Notes under the pieces: model-generated
Seen by the model: only the letters and a program-made list of their open reading frames with translations
Databases searched by the model: none
What the model was told of the DNA's origin: nothing
NCBI RefSeq assembly: GCF_900109355.1
Contig: NZ_FOBF01000028.1
Location: 1 to 64,000 of the forward strand
Length of the DNA stretch: 64,000 nt
DNA from: Nonomuraea pusilla
GTDB lineage: Bacteria > Actinomycetota > Actinomycetes > Streptosporangiales > Streptosporangiaceae
Direction of reading: 5' to 3'
In this document: piece by piece, positions 23,397 through 31,726 of the stretch
How the letters are laid out: the number at the start of each line of letters is the position of its first letter
Numbering within the stretch: position 1 is the stretch's first letter
Position numbers and translations under genes: made by a program

Positions 23397-25493
23397 ATGC
23401 GCCTTCATCGACGCGTGGCCGCGCTCGCGGTCACGGCCATGGTGACGGGCGGCCTCGTCGCCGCCCCCGCCGAAGCGGCTCCCGCCAGGAACTTCTTCGT
23501 CGACTGCCAGGCACAGGACGGCGGCTCCGGCCGCAACGCCGCAGAGCCGCTGAACAGCCTGGCCGCCGTCAACGCCATCGAGCTCCGCGCCAAAGACAAG
23601 ATCATGTTCCGGGCCGGGACGGTCTGCGCGGGCCGCCTCGAACCCGTGGGGTCGGGCAGCGCCGAGCACCCCGTCCTGTTCACCTCGTACGGCGAGGGGC
23701 CCAAGCCGATCATCCAGGGCGACGGCGGCGAGTGGGCCGTCCACCTCGTCGACAACAGCCACCTGACGCTGGAGAAGCTCCACATCACCAACCCCGCCGC
23801 CACCACCGCCAAGCGGACCGGCGTGCAGTACAACTCCACCACGCCCGAGCCCAAGGCCGGCCTGGTGCTGCGCGACCTGGAGATCTCCGACGTGGCCGGC
23901 TGGGGCAACAAGACCGGGGCGAACTCGTCCTGGTTCGCCTACTCCGCGGGGATCAGCGTCCAGGCGCTGCCCGAGGGCCAGGTCGGCTACCTGGACGGCA
24001 TCACCATCACCGGGAACTACATCCACGACACCGGCGGCGGCGGCATCAAGATCAGCCGCAAGGGCACCGACTACCACAGGAACGTCCACATCGCCCGCAA
24101 CACCATCCGGGCCGTCGGCGGCGACGGCATCGTCGTCCACGCCTCCGACCACCCCCTGGTGGAGCACAACCTCTTCGACGAGGGCGGCGCGGGCAGGTAC
24201 CCGTACGTCGACGGCAACTTCGCCGGCATGTGGCCCATCAACTCCGTCGATCCCGTCTTCCAGTACAACGAGGTCACGCGGCAGCGGCCGACCATCTTCG
24301 ACTCCACCGCCTGGGACTGCGACGGCGGCATCAAGGGGTCGTGCGTGTACCAGTACAACTACTCGCACGACAACGCGGGCGGCTTCTACCTGGGCTGCCA
24401 GAGCTGCACCGAGTTCCCCAACTACCGGGCCACGGCCGTGCTGCGGTTCAACATCGCCCAGGACGACTGCCGCATCGCGGGCAACGCCTCCGGCGACAAC
24501 AAGAGCCCGCTGCGGCTGTACAACAACACGTTCTTCTGCCCCTCGCAGAAGCTCGACGTGGCGGTGCCCACGGGCGACTCGACCATCGCCAACAACGTGT
24601 TCTACGCGCCGTCCGGCACGCTGCCCGCCGCGCCCGGCATCGTCTACGACTCGAACGTCTACCACGGCGGGGTCGCCGCCCCCGCCTCCGACGCCCGCGC
24701 CGTCACCGCCGACCCCGGCCTGGCCGCCCCCGGCACCGCCGACGGCGCCGACGACGTGGACGGCTACAAGCTGCTGCGCGGCTCTCCCGCGCTCGGCTCC
24801 GGCGCGGCGCTCGACGGCCTCGGCGACCGCGACTACTTCGGCAACCCGGTGAGCGGCGCGCCGTCGCGCGGGGCGTACAACGGGCCCGCCGTCGAGCCGG
24901 TCGTCTTCGGCTCGGTGGAGGAGGCGTACAACAACGTCGCCGTCAGCTCCGACCTCAACCCCAACACCGGCGGCTTCTCCACCAGCGGCCGCAGCTACTC
25001 CGGGCAGGCGCTGGAGCAGGCGGGGCTCGCCCCCGGAGCGACGGTGCGGGTGCTCGGCGCCGACTTCGTCTGGCACCCGCGCCCGTACGGCTGGACGGAC
25101 AACGTCAAGGCGGCCGGGCAGACCATCGCCCTGGCCGGGCGCGGCTCTGCGCTGGTGCTGCTGGGCGCGGGCGGGCTCAAGGCGCGCGAAGGCGTCGTCA
25201 CCGTCACCTACACCGACGGCACCGCGGAGGAGCGGACCGTCCGCTTCGGCGACCAGTGGGACGCGAGCGCGCCGGAGGGCGGGGTGCTGGTGGCGCGTGC
25301 CGCCTACCACAACCGCACCCAGACCAGCTACAAGAACCCCGCCAGCGGGCAGACGTACGAGTCGGGCGTGTCGGTGTTCGGCTACGCGGTGCCGCTGGAC
25401 CCGTCCAGGACGGTCGCGACCGTCACCCTGCCCGAGGGCAGCCCGCTCGCCGACGCGGGGCTCCACGTCTTCGACATGAAGATCGCGGGCTGA
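23397..25493 (+). CDS. Secreted right-handed parallel beta-helix protein (probable polysaccharide-active enzyme)
   Basis: 698 residues with a Sec signal peptide (about 1-28, ending AEAAPA). Residues about 100-430 show beta-helix rungs (HLTLEKLHITNPA, ITITGNYIHDTGGGGIKI, HIARNTIRAVGGDGIVVHASDHPLVEHNLF, LRLYNNTFFC). Residues about 500-690 form a C-terminal beta-sandwich like that often found in secreted actinobacterial glycosidases (NNVAVSSDLNPNTGGFSTSG, VTYTDGTAEERTV). The beta-helix is typical of pectate lyases and some glycoside hydrolases; the exact activity is unclear. It is the only clearly secreted enzyme of this locus and probably makes the oligosaccharides imported by the transporter. 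GAGAGGAAG precedes the ATG. Confidence 0.85.
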   Translation: MRLHRRVAALAVTAMVTGGLVAAPAEAAPARNFFVDCQAQDGGSGRNAAEPLNSLAAVNAIELRAKDKIMFRAGTVCAGRLEPVGSGSAEHPVLFTSYGEGPKPIIQGDGGEWAVHLVDNSHLTLEKLHITNPAATTAKRTGVQYNSTTPEPKAGLVLRDLEISDVAGWGNKTGANSSWFAYSAGISVQALPEGQVGYLDGITITGNYIHDTGGGGIKISRKGTDYHRNVHIARNTIRAVGGDGIVVHASDHPLVEHNLFDEGGAGRYPYVDGNFAGMWPINSVDPVFQYNEVTRQRPTIFDSTAWDCDGGIKGSCVYQYNYSHDNAGGFYLGCQSCTEFPNYRATAVLRFNIAQDDCRIAGNASGDNKSPLRLYNNTFFCPSQKLDVAVPTGDSTIANNVFYAPSGTLPAAPGIVYDSNVYHGGVAAPASDARAVTADPGLAAPGTADGADDVDGYKLLRGSPALGSGAALDGLGDRDYFGNPVSGAPSRGAYNGPAVEPVVFGSVEEAYNNVAVSSDLNPNTGGFSTSGRSYSGQALEQAGLAPGATVRVLGADFVWHPRPYGWTDNVKAAGQTIALAGRGSALVLLGAGGLKAREGVVTVTYTDGTAEERTVRFGDQWDASAPEGGVLVARAAYHNRTQTSYKNPASGQTYESGVSVFGYAVPLDPSRTVATVTLPEGSPLADAGLHVFDMKIAG

Positions 25494-25497
25494 CGCG

Positions 25498-26364
25498 ATG
25501 AGCAGCGCCACGACCAGGCCCTCGACCAGGCCCAAGACCAGGCCGGGGGGCGGGGGCGCGGCGGGCGGTACTGTGCCGCGCCGGCGCCGCGCGACGGTCC
25601 TGGTCCTCGCAGGGACCGTCCTGGCCGTGGCGCTCGCCCTCACCGCCGTCCTCGCCCTCGCGGGGAACCCGTCGGGCGGGACGTCCCCGGCGGGAGCGGC
25701 CGGCGCCGACGCCTCGGCGCCGGCCGAGCGGGTGCTCGGGATCCGGCCCGCGGACGTCGTCACCACGGTGGCCGGCGAGCCGGTGACCGGCGCCGAGGTG
25801 CTCAGGGCGGCCCGCGCCCTCAGGGCGGAGGTGATCTCCGAGTTCACGGGACGCGACCTCGGCCCCGGCTTCTGGGAGCGCGTACAGGACGGCGTGACCC
25901 CCGCCGCGCGGCTCAGGGAGCGGGCGGTGGACGCCGCCGCCCTGGACAAGGCGCGGCGGACCTGGGCCCGCGAGGCCGGGCTGCTCGCCGACGTGAGCGA
26001 GCGGGGCTTCCAGCGCGAGCTGACCGCCGGGAACCGGCGCCGCGCCGAGGCCGCGCGCGCCGGGCGGCCCGTCCCCGGCGTGCCGTCCTACGACGAGTAC
26101 ACCTACGCCCAGGTCCGCGCGGCCGAGCTGGACTCGGCGCTCAGCAAGCTGTACGCGCACGGCCTGGACCTGTCGGAGCGGAGGCTGCGCGAGCAGTACG
26201 CCCGGGCAGCCGTCCCGGGCGCGCCGCCGTTCGAGCAGGCGAGGGAGAACGTCCGCCGCCAGATCGTGCTCCAGGAGTACGAACGCGCCCTCCGCGCCCG
26301 CGCCGCCACAGACCCCTCCGAACCTCGGGCCGCAGCCTCGCCACGACCGTCGGGCGGACCCTGA
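25498..26364 (+). CDS. Membrane-anchored SurA-N-like protein
   Basis: 288 residues: a basic N-terminus, one membrane helix at about 35-55 (ATVLVLAGTVLAVALALTAVLALAG), then an extracytoplasmic helical domain. VVTTVAGEPVTGAEVLRAARALRAEV resembles the start of SurA/PpiC-type peptidyl-prolyl isomerase chaperone domains, and the C-terminal FEQARENVRRQIVLQEYERALR resembles their last helix. No PPIase (rotamase) domain is present between them. It starts 4 nt after the beta-helix gene, so it is likely co-expressed and may assist folding or release of that secreted protein. Homology is weak; the chaperone role is inference. Confidence 0.65.
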   Translation: MSSATTRPSTRPKTRPGGGGAAGGTVPRRRRATVLVLAGTVLAVALALTAVLALAGNPSGGTSPAGAAGADASAPAERVLGIRPADVVTTVAGEPVTGAEVLRAARALRAEVISEFTGRDLGPGFWERVQDGVTPAARLRERAVDAAALDKARRTWAREAGLLADVSERGFQRELTAGNRRRAEAARAGRPVPGVPSYDEYTYAQVRAAELDSALSKLYAHGLDLSERRLREQYARAAVPGAPPFEQARENVRRQIVLQEYERALRARAATDPSEPRAAASPRPSGGP

Positions 26365-26383
26365 GCTCTGCGGCCCCGCCCCG

Positions 26384-26404
26384 GCGTCCTGAGAGCGAGG
26401 ACGC
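26384..26404. terminator. Hairpin between convergent genes
   Basis: GCGTCCT and AGGACGC form a 7-bp stem with a 7-nt loop in the 49-bp gap between the SurA-like gene and the convergent pentapeptide-repeat gene. It probably serves both. Confidence 0.45.
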
Positions 26405-26413
26405 GGCCCGGCG

Positions 26414-27073
26414 TCAGGCGTCCTGGACGGTGAGGCCGACGACCCGTGCCAGCGCGGGGGCGAGGTCGAGGAGCTGCACCGGGCTGATCGTCGCGCCCTT
26501 CAGGTCCTCCAGCCCTGAGGCGATGCCCAGCCCCTCGGCCCGGCGCAGGTCCACCCCGCTCAGGGTGGCCTTGTCGAACCGCGCCCGGTCGAGCGTCGAG
26601 CCGGGGAACGAGACCCCGGTCAGGGTGGCGCCGCCGAAGTCCACGTCCCGCAGCAGGCAGTCGGCGAACGTGACGTGCCGGAGGGTCGCCGTGCGCAGGT
26701 TGACCGAGTCGAACTTGCAGCGGTGGAAGAGCGTGCGGTGCAGCTGGGCGCCGTAGAGCTGCGCGCCGGCGAGGACGCTGTCGCGGACCTCGCCGTCCAG
26801 CCAGGTGGTCTCCGCGAGGCTGCTGCCGACGACGCGGACGGCGTGCAGCCACACGTCGTCGAAGCGGGAGCGCTGGTAGCGGCCGCCGGCGAAGGTGACC
26901 GAGGAGAAGGCGGACTCGCCGAAGCGGGAGCCGCGGGCGTCGGCGTCCTCGAACGTGCCGCCGTCGAAGTGGACCCACTCGTGGTCGCCCTCCCGGTCGA
27001 GCTCGCCGTCGAACGGCTTGAGGCGGGCCGCGTACGGGAGTGCGGTGAGGTCACGGGGCGCTCGGGCCGGCAT
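26414..27073 (-). CDS. Pentapeptide-repeat protein
   Basis: 219 residues; the ATG at 27073 is chosen because GGAAGGA lies 5 nt upstream. From about residue 40 the chain is built of A(D/N)Lxx-type pentapeptide repeats, e.g. GTFEDADARGSRFGESAFSS, SRFDDVWLHAVRVVGSSLAE, GAQLYGAQLHRTLFHRCKFD, ATLRHVTFADCLLRDVDFGG. This predicts a right-handed quadrilateral beta-helix. The family includes DNA-mimic gyrase protectors (MfpA/Qnr) and many proteins of unknown role. The repeats here are irregular and MfpA-specific features are not evident, so no function is assigned. Confidence 0.88.
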   Translation of the reverse strand: MPARAPRDLTALPYAARLKPFDGELDREGDHEWVHFDGGTFEDADARGSRFGESAFSSVTFAGGRYQRSRFDDVWLHAVRVVGSSLAETTWLDGEVRDSVLAGAQLYGAQLHRTLFHRCKFDSVNLRTATLRHVTFADCLLRDVDFGGATLTGVSFPGSTLDRARFDKATLSGVDLRRAEGLGIASGLEDLKGATISPVQLLDLAPALARVVGLTVQDA

Positions 27074-27285
27074 CGGCGTCCTTCCGACGGAGGTCTCATG
27101 GCGTGCGGACCTCACCGGGGGAGCCCCGGCCGGGCCCGCAGGGGTGAGGAGAGGCACCTCATGCTTACCGCCGCCGGCCCGCTTCCGCCTAATCGGCGCA
27201 CGACCGCCGCGCCGCTCTGGGCAAGGGCGGCTCCCACGCCCGATGGTGGAGGGGACGAAGCGGAGCCACGGTCAGGAGGACCTTC

Positions 27286-28170
27286 ATGACGCTGAGGACC
27301 GGACGTGCCGCCGCCCTGCTGGCCGTCCTGGCCGTCCTGGGCGCGGCGGCGGGCTGCGGCGGCGCCCCTAGCGGGGGCACGGCGACGGCCACCGGCACGG
27401 CGACGGCCACCCGCCCCACCGGGGGAACGCCCTCCGGCACGCCGCCGTCCGCGTCCCCGGGCGCGCGGTCCCCGGCCGCACCGTCTCCGACGGGTTCCCC
27501 GGCCGTGAGCCCCGGGCGGCCCTCGGGGACGCCCGTCCCGGGCGGGGGCGACCGGCTGGTGGCCGGCCGCTACCAGCCGCTGTGGCCGTTCTCCACGCCG
27601 GACGAGGCCCGCGCCTGGCAGCGCGCGTACCGGTCGGGCGGCCACCAGCCGTGGCACCTCGACCCGGCCGCCACCGCCCTCCGCTTCACCAGCGACCACC
27701 TGGGCTTCCGCGACCTCGACCGCGCCGTCAGCACCCGGGTCGAGGGCGACCACGCCCGCGTCCACGTCGGGCAGGACACCCAGGAGGGCCGGCTGGTCGC
27801 CGCCGTCGTCCACCTCGTCAGGTACGGCTCCGGCGACGACGCCCCCTGGGAGGTCGTGGGCACCGACGACACCACGCTCACCCTGACCGTCCCGCGCTAC
27901 GGCGCGGCGGTGCGCTCGCCGGTGAAGGTGGGCGGCCGGATCACCGGCGTGGACGAGAGCATCAGGGTCGAGGTCAGGCGGCCCGGCTCGGCGGCCCCGG
28001 CCGGCGAGCGCTGCTGCCTGCCCGCAGGCGGCGAGCGCGAGCCGTGGTCCACGTCGGTGACGTTCCGCGCCGTCCCCGGCACCACCGTCACCGTCGTCGC
28101 CTCCACGGGCGGGCACGTCGCGGACGTCGAACGCTTCGCCGTCACCGGCGTCACCGTGGCGGGCCCCTGA
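27286..28170 (+). CDS. Putative lipoprotein of unknown function
   Basis: 294 residues behind a strong AGGAGG ribosome binding site. The signal peptide ends with a lipobox (LGAAAGC, Cys at about residue 23). A Thr/Ala/Pro/Gly-rich linker (about 25-90) follows. The globular part (about 95-294) begins DRLVAGRYQPLWPFSTPDEARAWQRAYRSGGHQPWHLDP and contains a beta-rich stretch with a CC pair (GERCCLPAG). It resembles unassigned actinobacterial lipoproteins with a Gmad2-like immunoglobulin-type C-terminal domain (GGRITGVDESIRVEVRRPG). It is surface-anchored. No enzymatic motif was recognised. Confidence 0.75.
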   Translation: MTLRTGRAAALLAVLAVLGAAAGCGGAPSGGTATATGTATATRPTGGTPSGTPPSASPGARSPAAPSPTGSPAVSPGRPSGTPVPGGGDRLVAGRYQPLWPFSTPDEARAWQRAYRSGGHQPWHLDPAATALRFTSDHLGFRDLDRAVSTRVEGDHARVHVGQDTQEGRLVAAVVHLVRYGSGDDAPWEVVGTDDTTLTLTVPRYGAAVRSPVKVGGRITGVDESIRVEVRRPGSAAPAGERCCLPAGGEREPWSTSVTFRAVPGTTVTVVASTGGHVADVERFAVTGVTVAGP

Positions 28171-28234
28171 ACCTCCGGCTCCTGGCATGCGGGCCGGGCG
28201 ACAGGGCAGGCGCCTCCCGGGGAGAGGGGGCCGG

Positions 28235-28426
28235 ATGATCGGCAGGCTGGCCCAGCTGCGCGGGTTCGGGCGCGAGGCGGTCGGCACGTACACGAGGAAC
28301 GGGCTGCTCAGCCCCGAACGCCCCGCCGTGCCGGCCCGCGTGGTCGAGGCGTACCGCGACGTGGTGTTCGTGGAGGAGGTGCCCCGCAACCAGACCGGCA
28401 AGGTGGACCGCTCCCGCCTGCCCTGA
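28235..28426 (+). pseudogene. Acyl-CoA synthetase C-terminal remnant (63 aa)
   Basis: The last 28 residues, EAYRDVVFVEEVPRNQTGKVDR, match the C-terminal end of AMP-binding acyl-CoA ligases, including the catalytic Lys of the PRNxTGKV motif. The rest of the approximately 500-residue enzyme is missing, and the first 35 residues are unrelated to it. A GAGAGGGGG ribosome binding site precedes the ATG, so a small protein could be made, but it lacks the ATP and substrate sites. Most likely debris of a deleted ligase gene. Confidence 0.5.
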
Positions 28427-28456
28427 CCTCCGCGAGCCGCCGGGCAGGGGCGGGCG

Positions 28457-28843
28457 TCAGGCGTGGTGGGCCGGGCGCCAGGCGAACCAGTCGATGCGCA
28501 GCCGCTCGTACCGCTGCGGATCGACCTTGACCGGCAGCACCGTGCCCGTCGCGACGACGCCCATCGGGATGCGCGGCAGCGACTGCCGGTGCGTCACCCG
28601 GTACGTCTCGCCGCTCGGGAGCCGTACCTGCAGCACGAAGCTCACCACCGGCCGGTGGTTGACCGACATGCCGGTGTCGGCCATCGACTCGACGACCGCC
28701 TGCGCGGGCAGGCCGGTGGCCAGCAGCCGCCGCCCGTTGCGGGCCACGACCAGGAACGGCAGCCACACACCCACGCTGATCAGCAACGTACAGCTGACGA
28801 TCACCAACGTCATCAGGCTCGCCACTCCCACTCCCACTCCCAC
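28457..28843 (-). CDS. DUF3592-like small membrane protein
   Basis: 128 residues: an N-terminal membrane helix (MTLVIVSCTLLISVGVWLPFLVVA), then a beta-rich domain (GLPAQAVVESMADTGMSVNHRPVVSFVLQV, MGVVATGTVLPVKVDPQRYERLRIDW). The order ARVVxxxDTGxxxNxxPxVxFxL followed by a VxVDPxxxxxV closing strand is typical of DUF3592-like proteins of unknown role. The GTG start lies in a run of GTG-GGA codons, so the exact start is uncertain; an ATG ten codons later is an alternative. Confidence 0.65.
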   Translation of the reverse strand: MGVGVGVASLMTLVIVSCTLLISVGVWLPFLVVARNGRRLLATGLPAQAVVESMADTGMSVNHRPVVSFVLQVRLPSGETYRVTHRQSLPRIPMGVVATGTVLPVKVDPQRYERLRIDWFAWRPAHHA

Positions 28844-29028
28844 CTCTGCCCCGCCTCACGGGCGGCGGCCTTTCGAAGATCTCTGGACCTGGTTCTATCC
28901 ACGGCGCATTGCACCCGGCTTGACCGCCGGTTGCACGCGTCACCGCCGCCTTCAGGGGAGGAATCGGGGCGCATACGTCGAAAGGTGACCATTGCATGAG
29001 GTGTCGATGATCGGGTAGGCCTGCTGCC

Positions 29029-30591
29029 ATGTCGGGTGAGCGGTGTGAGGGATGGTTACTGGCCGGACGGTACCGGCTCCTGGGTGAGCTGGGCCGGGGC
29101 GGCATGGGCACGGTGTGGCGCGCCCACGACGAGCTGCTCGACCGCGAGGTCGCGGTCAAGGAGGTCGCCCTCGCGGGACCGCCCGGCCCGGCGCGCGAAC
29201 TCGCCGTCGAACGCACCATGCGCGAGGCCCGCCTGGCCGCCCGGCTCTCACACCCGCACATCGCCGCCGTCTACGACGTCGTCCTGGCAGACGACCGCCC
29301 GTGGATCGTGCTCCAGCTCGTCCGCTCCCGCAGTCTCGCCCAGGTGATCGCCGAGCGGGGGCCGCTGCCCGTCCCCGACGTCGCCAGGATCGGCCTCCAG
29401 CTCCTCGGCGCGCTGGAGGCCGCCCACGAGGCAGGCGTCATGCACCGCGACATCAAGCCCGCCAACATCCTGTTCGGCCCCGGCGGCCACGCCTTCCTCA
29501 CCGACTTCGGCCTGGCCAGCACGCTGGACGAGGAGTCGTCGCTGACCGAGGCCGGTATCGTCGTCGGCACCCCCGCCTACATCGCCCCGGAACGGGCGGG
29601 CGGGGGCAGGTCCGTCCCGGCGTCGGACCTGTGGTCGCTCGGCGTCACCCTGTACACCGCCGTCGAGGGCCGCACCCCTTTCGGTGACAACGGCGGCAGA
29701 CTGGCGACGATCAGCGCCGTCCTGACGGCGGACCCCGCGCCGTTCTGCCGGGCCGGGCTGCTGACGCCGCTGATCGGCGCCCTGCTCGTGAAGGATCCGT
29801 CGGAGCGGGTGGACGCCGTCCGGGCCCGTGACGAGCTGCGCCGCCTCGTCGCCCGCTACGACGGGAACCTCCCGGCCGCGCTGCCGGGCGGGGAGGAGGG
29901 CGGGCGACCGGCCAGGCCGGGCCGCTCCTGGGGGGCGGTGACCAGTCCCGTCGCCGGCCGCCTGCGCGCGAGGACCCGCCGCCGCCTCAGCCCGGACGCG
30001 CCCGCACCCCGCGGCCTCCGTGTCGCCCTTGGTGGCGCCGCCGGCGATGGCGCGCACGGGGACGGCGGCACGCTCGGCGACGGTGACGGCTTCGTGCCCG
30101 TGGCGCTGGGCGCGCCGACCCGGCGCCCGCTGGGGAGCCTGGGAGGCGCGGACGCGTCGGCGGCGCGGCCGGGCGCGGCCGTCGCGGCGCTGCGTGCCCG
30201 CTGGCGCGAGGCGACCGCCGTGACGGCGCTCGTCGTCAGCGCCGTGGCCACGACCACCTGGTGGAACGCCGCCCCGGAGCAGCCGCACCGCATCGTGCTC
30301 TCCGACCCCGCCCCGCGCACCCCGGAGCAGTCGAACGGCGCCATGGTCGCCCGTCCCATGTCGAACCACCGTTCCGGGCCGCCGCAGGGACACCGCCGGC
30401 GGGACGACACCGGCACCACGCCGCCCGCGACGCCACGGAAGACCGCCACCCCCTCCCTCCAGCAGCAGGGGACGACCCGCGGCGGGGGCCCGCCTCCGGC
30501 GGCCGCCTCGGCGGCGGCGTCCAGGGGCAAGTCGGCCGAGCACCGCCCGGCGAACCGCGGCAGGGGCCAGGGGAAGCCATCCAAGCACTGA
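29029..30591 (+). CDS. Transmembrane Ser/Thr protein kinase (PknB-like catalytic domain)
   Basis: 520 residues. The kinase domain covers about 13-275: Gly-loop GELGRGGMGTVW, catalytic Lys44 in VAVKEV, HRDIKPANIL, DFGLAS, and activation-loop end GTPAYIAPE. A Gly/Pro/Arg-rich juxtamembrane stretch leads to one membrane helix near 393-410 (ATAVTALVVSAVATTTWW). The outer part is short, charged and Pro/Ser-rich (ending KSAEHRPANRGRGQGKPSKH) with no PASTA repeats, so its input signal is unknown. It stands alone with its own promoter region and a strong bidirectional terminator after it. Confidence 0.92.
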   Translation: MSGERCEGWLLAGRYRLLGELGRGGMGTVWRAHDELLDREVAVKEVALAGPPGPARELAVERTMREARLAARLSHPHIAAVYDVVLADDRPWIVLQLVRSRSLAQVIAERGPLPVPDVARIGLQLLGALEAAHEAGVMHRDIKPANILFGPGGHAFLTDFGLASTLDEESSLTEAGIVVGTPAYIAPERAGGGRSVPASDLWSLGVTLYTAVEGRTPFGDNGGRLATISAVLTADPAPFCRAGLLTPLIGALLVKDPSERVDAVRARDELRRLVARYDGNLPAALPGGEEGGRPARPGRSWGAVTSPVAGRLRARTRRRLSPDAPAPRGLRVALGGAAGDGAHGDGGTLGDGDGFVPVALGAPTRRPLGSLGGADASAARPGAAVAALRARWREATAVTALVVSAVATTTWWNAAPEQPHRIVLSDPAPRTPEQSNGAMVARPMSNHRSGPPQGHRRRDDTGTTPPATPRKTATPSLQQQGTTRGGGPPPAAASAAASRGKSAEHRPANRGRGQGKPSKH

Positions 30592-30621
30592 GCCCAGGGG
30601 CCGGCGCCGGCCCCCTGGGCT
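30591..30621. terminator. Bidirectional hairpin between the kinase and CsoR-family genes
   Basis: AGCCCAGGGG pairs with CCCCTGGGCT around an inner CCGGC/GCCGG stem with one bulged C, giving about 15 bp. It begins at the last base of the kinase stop codon and lies 20 nt from the end of the convergent CsoR-family gene. Confidence 0.7.
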
Positions 30622-30641
30622 CCTGAGTGGTGCGGAGGCGG

Positions 30642-30911
30642 TCAGGCCAGGGCGAGGAAGAGCTTCTCCAGTTCGGAGACGCTCATCGGGGGCTGCTCGC
30701 CGCGGTCCTGGGCGGTCTGGCAGTGGCGCAGGCCGCTTGCGACGATCTTGAACCCGGCCCGGTCGAGTGCCTTGGAGACGGCGGCCAGCTGGGTGAGCAC
30801 CTTCGTGCAGTCCTCTCCCGCCTCGATCATCGCGATCACCCCGGCGAGCTGGCCCTGGGCCCGCTTGAGCCGGGTCAGCGCGTCACCGACCATGCCCTCG
30901 TTCAGTTCCAT
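30642..30911 (-). CDS. CsoR/RcnR/CstR-family repressor lacking the copper-ligand His
   Basis: 89 residues of the all-helical CsoR fold (DUF156). The first Cys ligand is C35 (EDCTKVLTQLAAV). In copper-sensing CsoR the second motif is DHLRHC, supplying His and Cys ligands; here it reads SGLRHC, so the His position is Gly60 while C64 is kept. A Cys-x-Cys pair without the His is what is seen in CstR-type persulfide sensors rather than in copper sensors. No copper ATPase, copper chaperone, rhodanese or DsrE gene is adjacent, so the target is unclear; autoregulation is suggested by the palindrome just upstream. Confidence 0.85.
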   Translation of the reverse strand: MELNEGMVGDALTRLKRAQGQLAGVIAMIEAGEDCTKVLTQLAAVSKALDRAGFKIVASGLRHCQTAQDRGEQPPMSVSELEKLFLALA

Positions 30912-30921
30912 GCTCCGACTA

Positions 30922-30935
30922 TACCCCCGAGGGTA
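30922..30935. promoter_or_regulatory. CsoR-family-type operator (TACCCCCGAGGGTA)
   Basis: A pseudo-palindrome with TACCC and GGGTA arms, 10 bp upstream of the CsoR-family start codon and inside its promoter region (TATACCC context). G/C-tract palindromes flanked by TA are the usual operators of this repressor family. Confidence 0.65.
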
Positions 30936-31000
30936 AGGAGCGCGGCAAACGCCGAGACCAGGGCGGACTGCACCGGCGCGGGCGGGAGGCGCCCGGTCGC

Positions 31001-31726
31001 TCAGCGGGTCCACCTGCCGACCCGTACGGGTACGCCGGGGGAGGCGTGCAGCACCGGGGCGCGGTCCGGCGCGGGCAGGCCGGCGAGCCGGACCAGGTCC
31101 TGGTCCAGGTGCAGGAGCCGGGCCTGGCGCAGCGGCCAGGGCGGGTGTTCGACCTCGGCCGCCGCGAGCCGTCCCGCCACCACCGTGAACAGCCGGAAGC
31201 GGGCGGTCAGGAAGTGCGCCAGCTCGTCGCGTTCGCCCTCCGTGAGCGGCCGTCCGACCTCCACCTCGGCGTCGCAGCGCCCGGCGGGTCCGGCCGCGCC
31301 GGTGGGGCGGTGGCGGCGGCCGCGGTAGCGCACGAGGCGCCCGGCCGCGCGCACCTCCATGTCCGACCAGTGGTACGGCAGCCCGTACCCCACCCGGCCG
31401 GCGAGCACGGCGGCCAGGCGGCCGGCGTCCAGCGACAGGAACCACAGGCCGGTGCGCCCGGGCCCGTCCCGCACGTACGTGCGCAGATTGGTCTCGGGGA
31501 AGCGCGACAGCCACGGCAGGGCGGGCGTGCCGGGCGGCCGCACGCCCTCCATGAGGAAGGGCGTCAGCCCGACCCAGGCGTCGCCGTCGAACGTCTCGGG
31601 CTCCAGGCCGCCGGGCAGCAGCGGACGCACCGCCCCGGGAGGGTACCGCCAGTGGACGAACGTCATCCGTGACCAGCGATGGTGCATCACCGGCCGGGAG
31701 ACGCGCGGCGACGGCGGCGGCCTCAC
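31001..31726 (-). CDS. DUF2071 (YqjF-like) protein
   Basis: About 241 residues. The DUF2071 pattern is complete: MHHRWSRMTFVHWRYPPGAVRPLLPGGLEPETFDGDAWVGLTPFLM, FPETNLRTYVRDGPGRTGLWFLSLDAGRLAAVLAGR, LPYHWSDMEVRAAGRLVRY and LTARFRLFTVVAGRLAAAEVEHPPWPLRQARL. The family is widespread in actinomycetes; no biochemical role is established. The GTG at 31726 is a tentative start, and ATG 31687 is possible. It lies upstream of, and in the same direction as, the CsoR-family gene, but 89 bp away with an operator between. Confidence 0.8.
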   Translation of the reverse strand: MRPPPSPRVSRPVMHHRWSRMTFVHWRYPPGAVRPLLPGGLEPETFDGDAWVGLTPFLMEGVRPPGTPALPWLSRFPETNLRTYVRDGPGRTGLWFLSLDAGRLAAVLAGRVGYGLPYHWSDMEVRAAGRLVRYRGRRHRPTGAAGPAGRCDAEVEVGRPLTEGERDELAHFLTARFRLFTVVAGRLAAAEVEHPPWPLRQARLLHLDQDLVRLAGLPAPDRAPVLHASPGVPVRVGRWTR

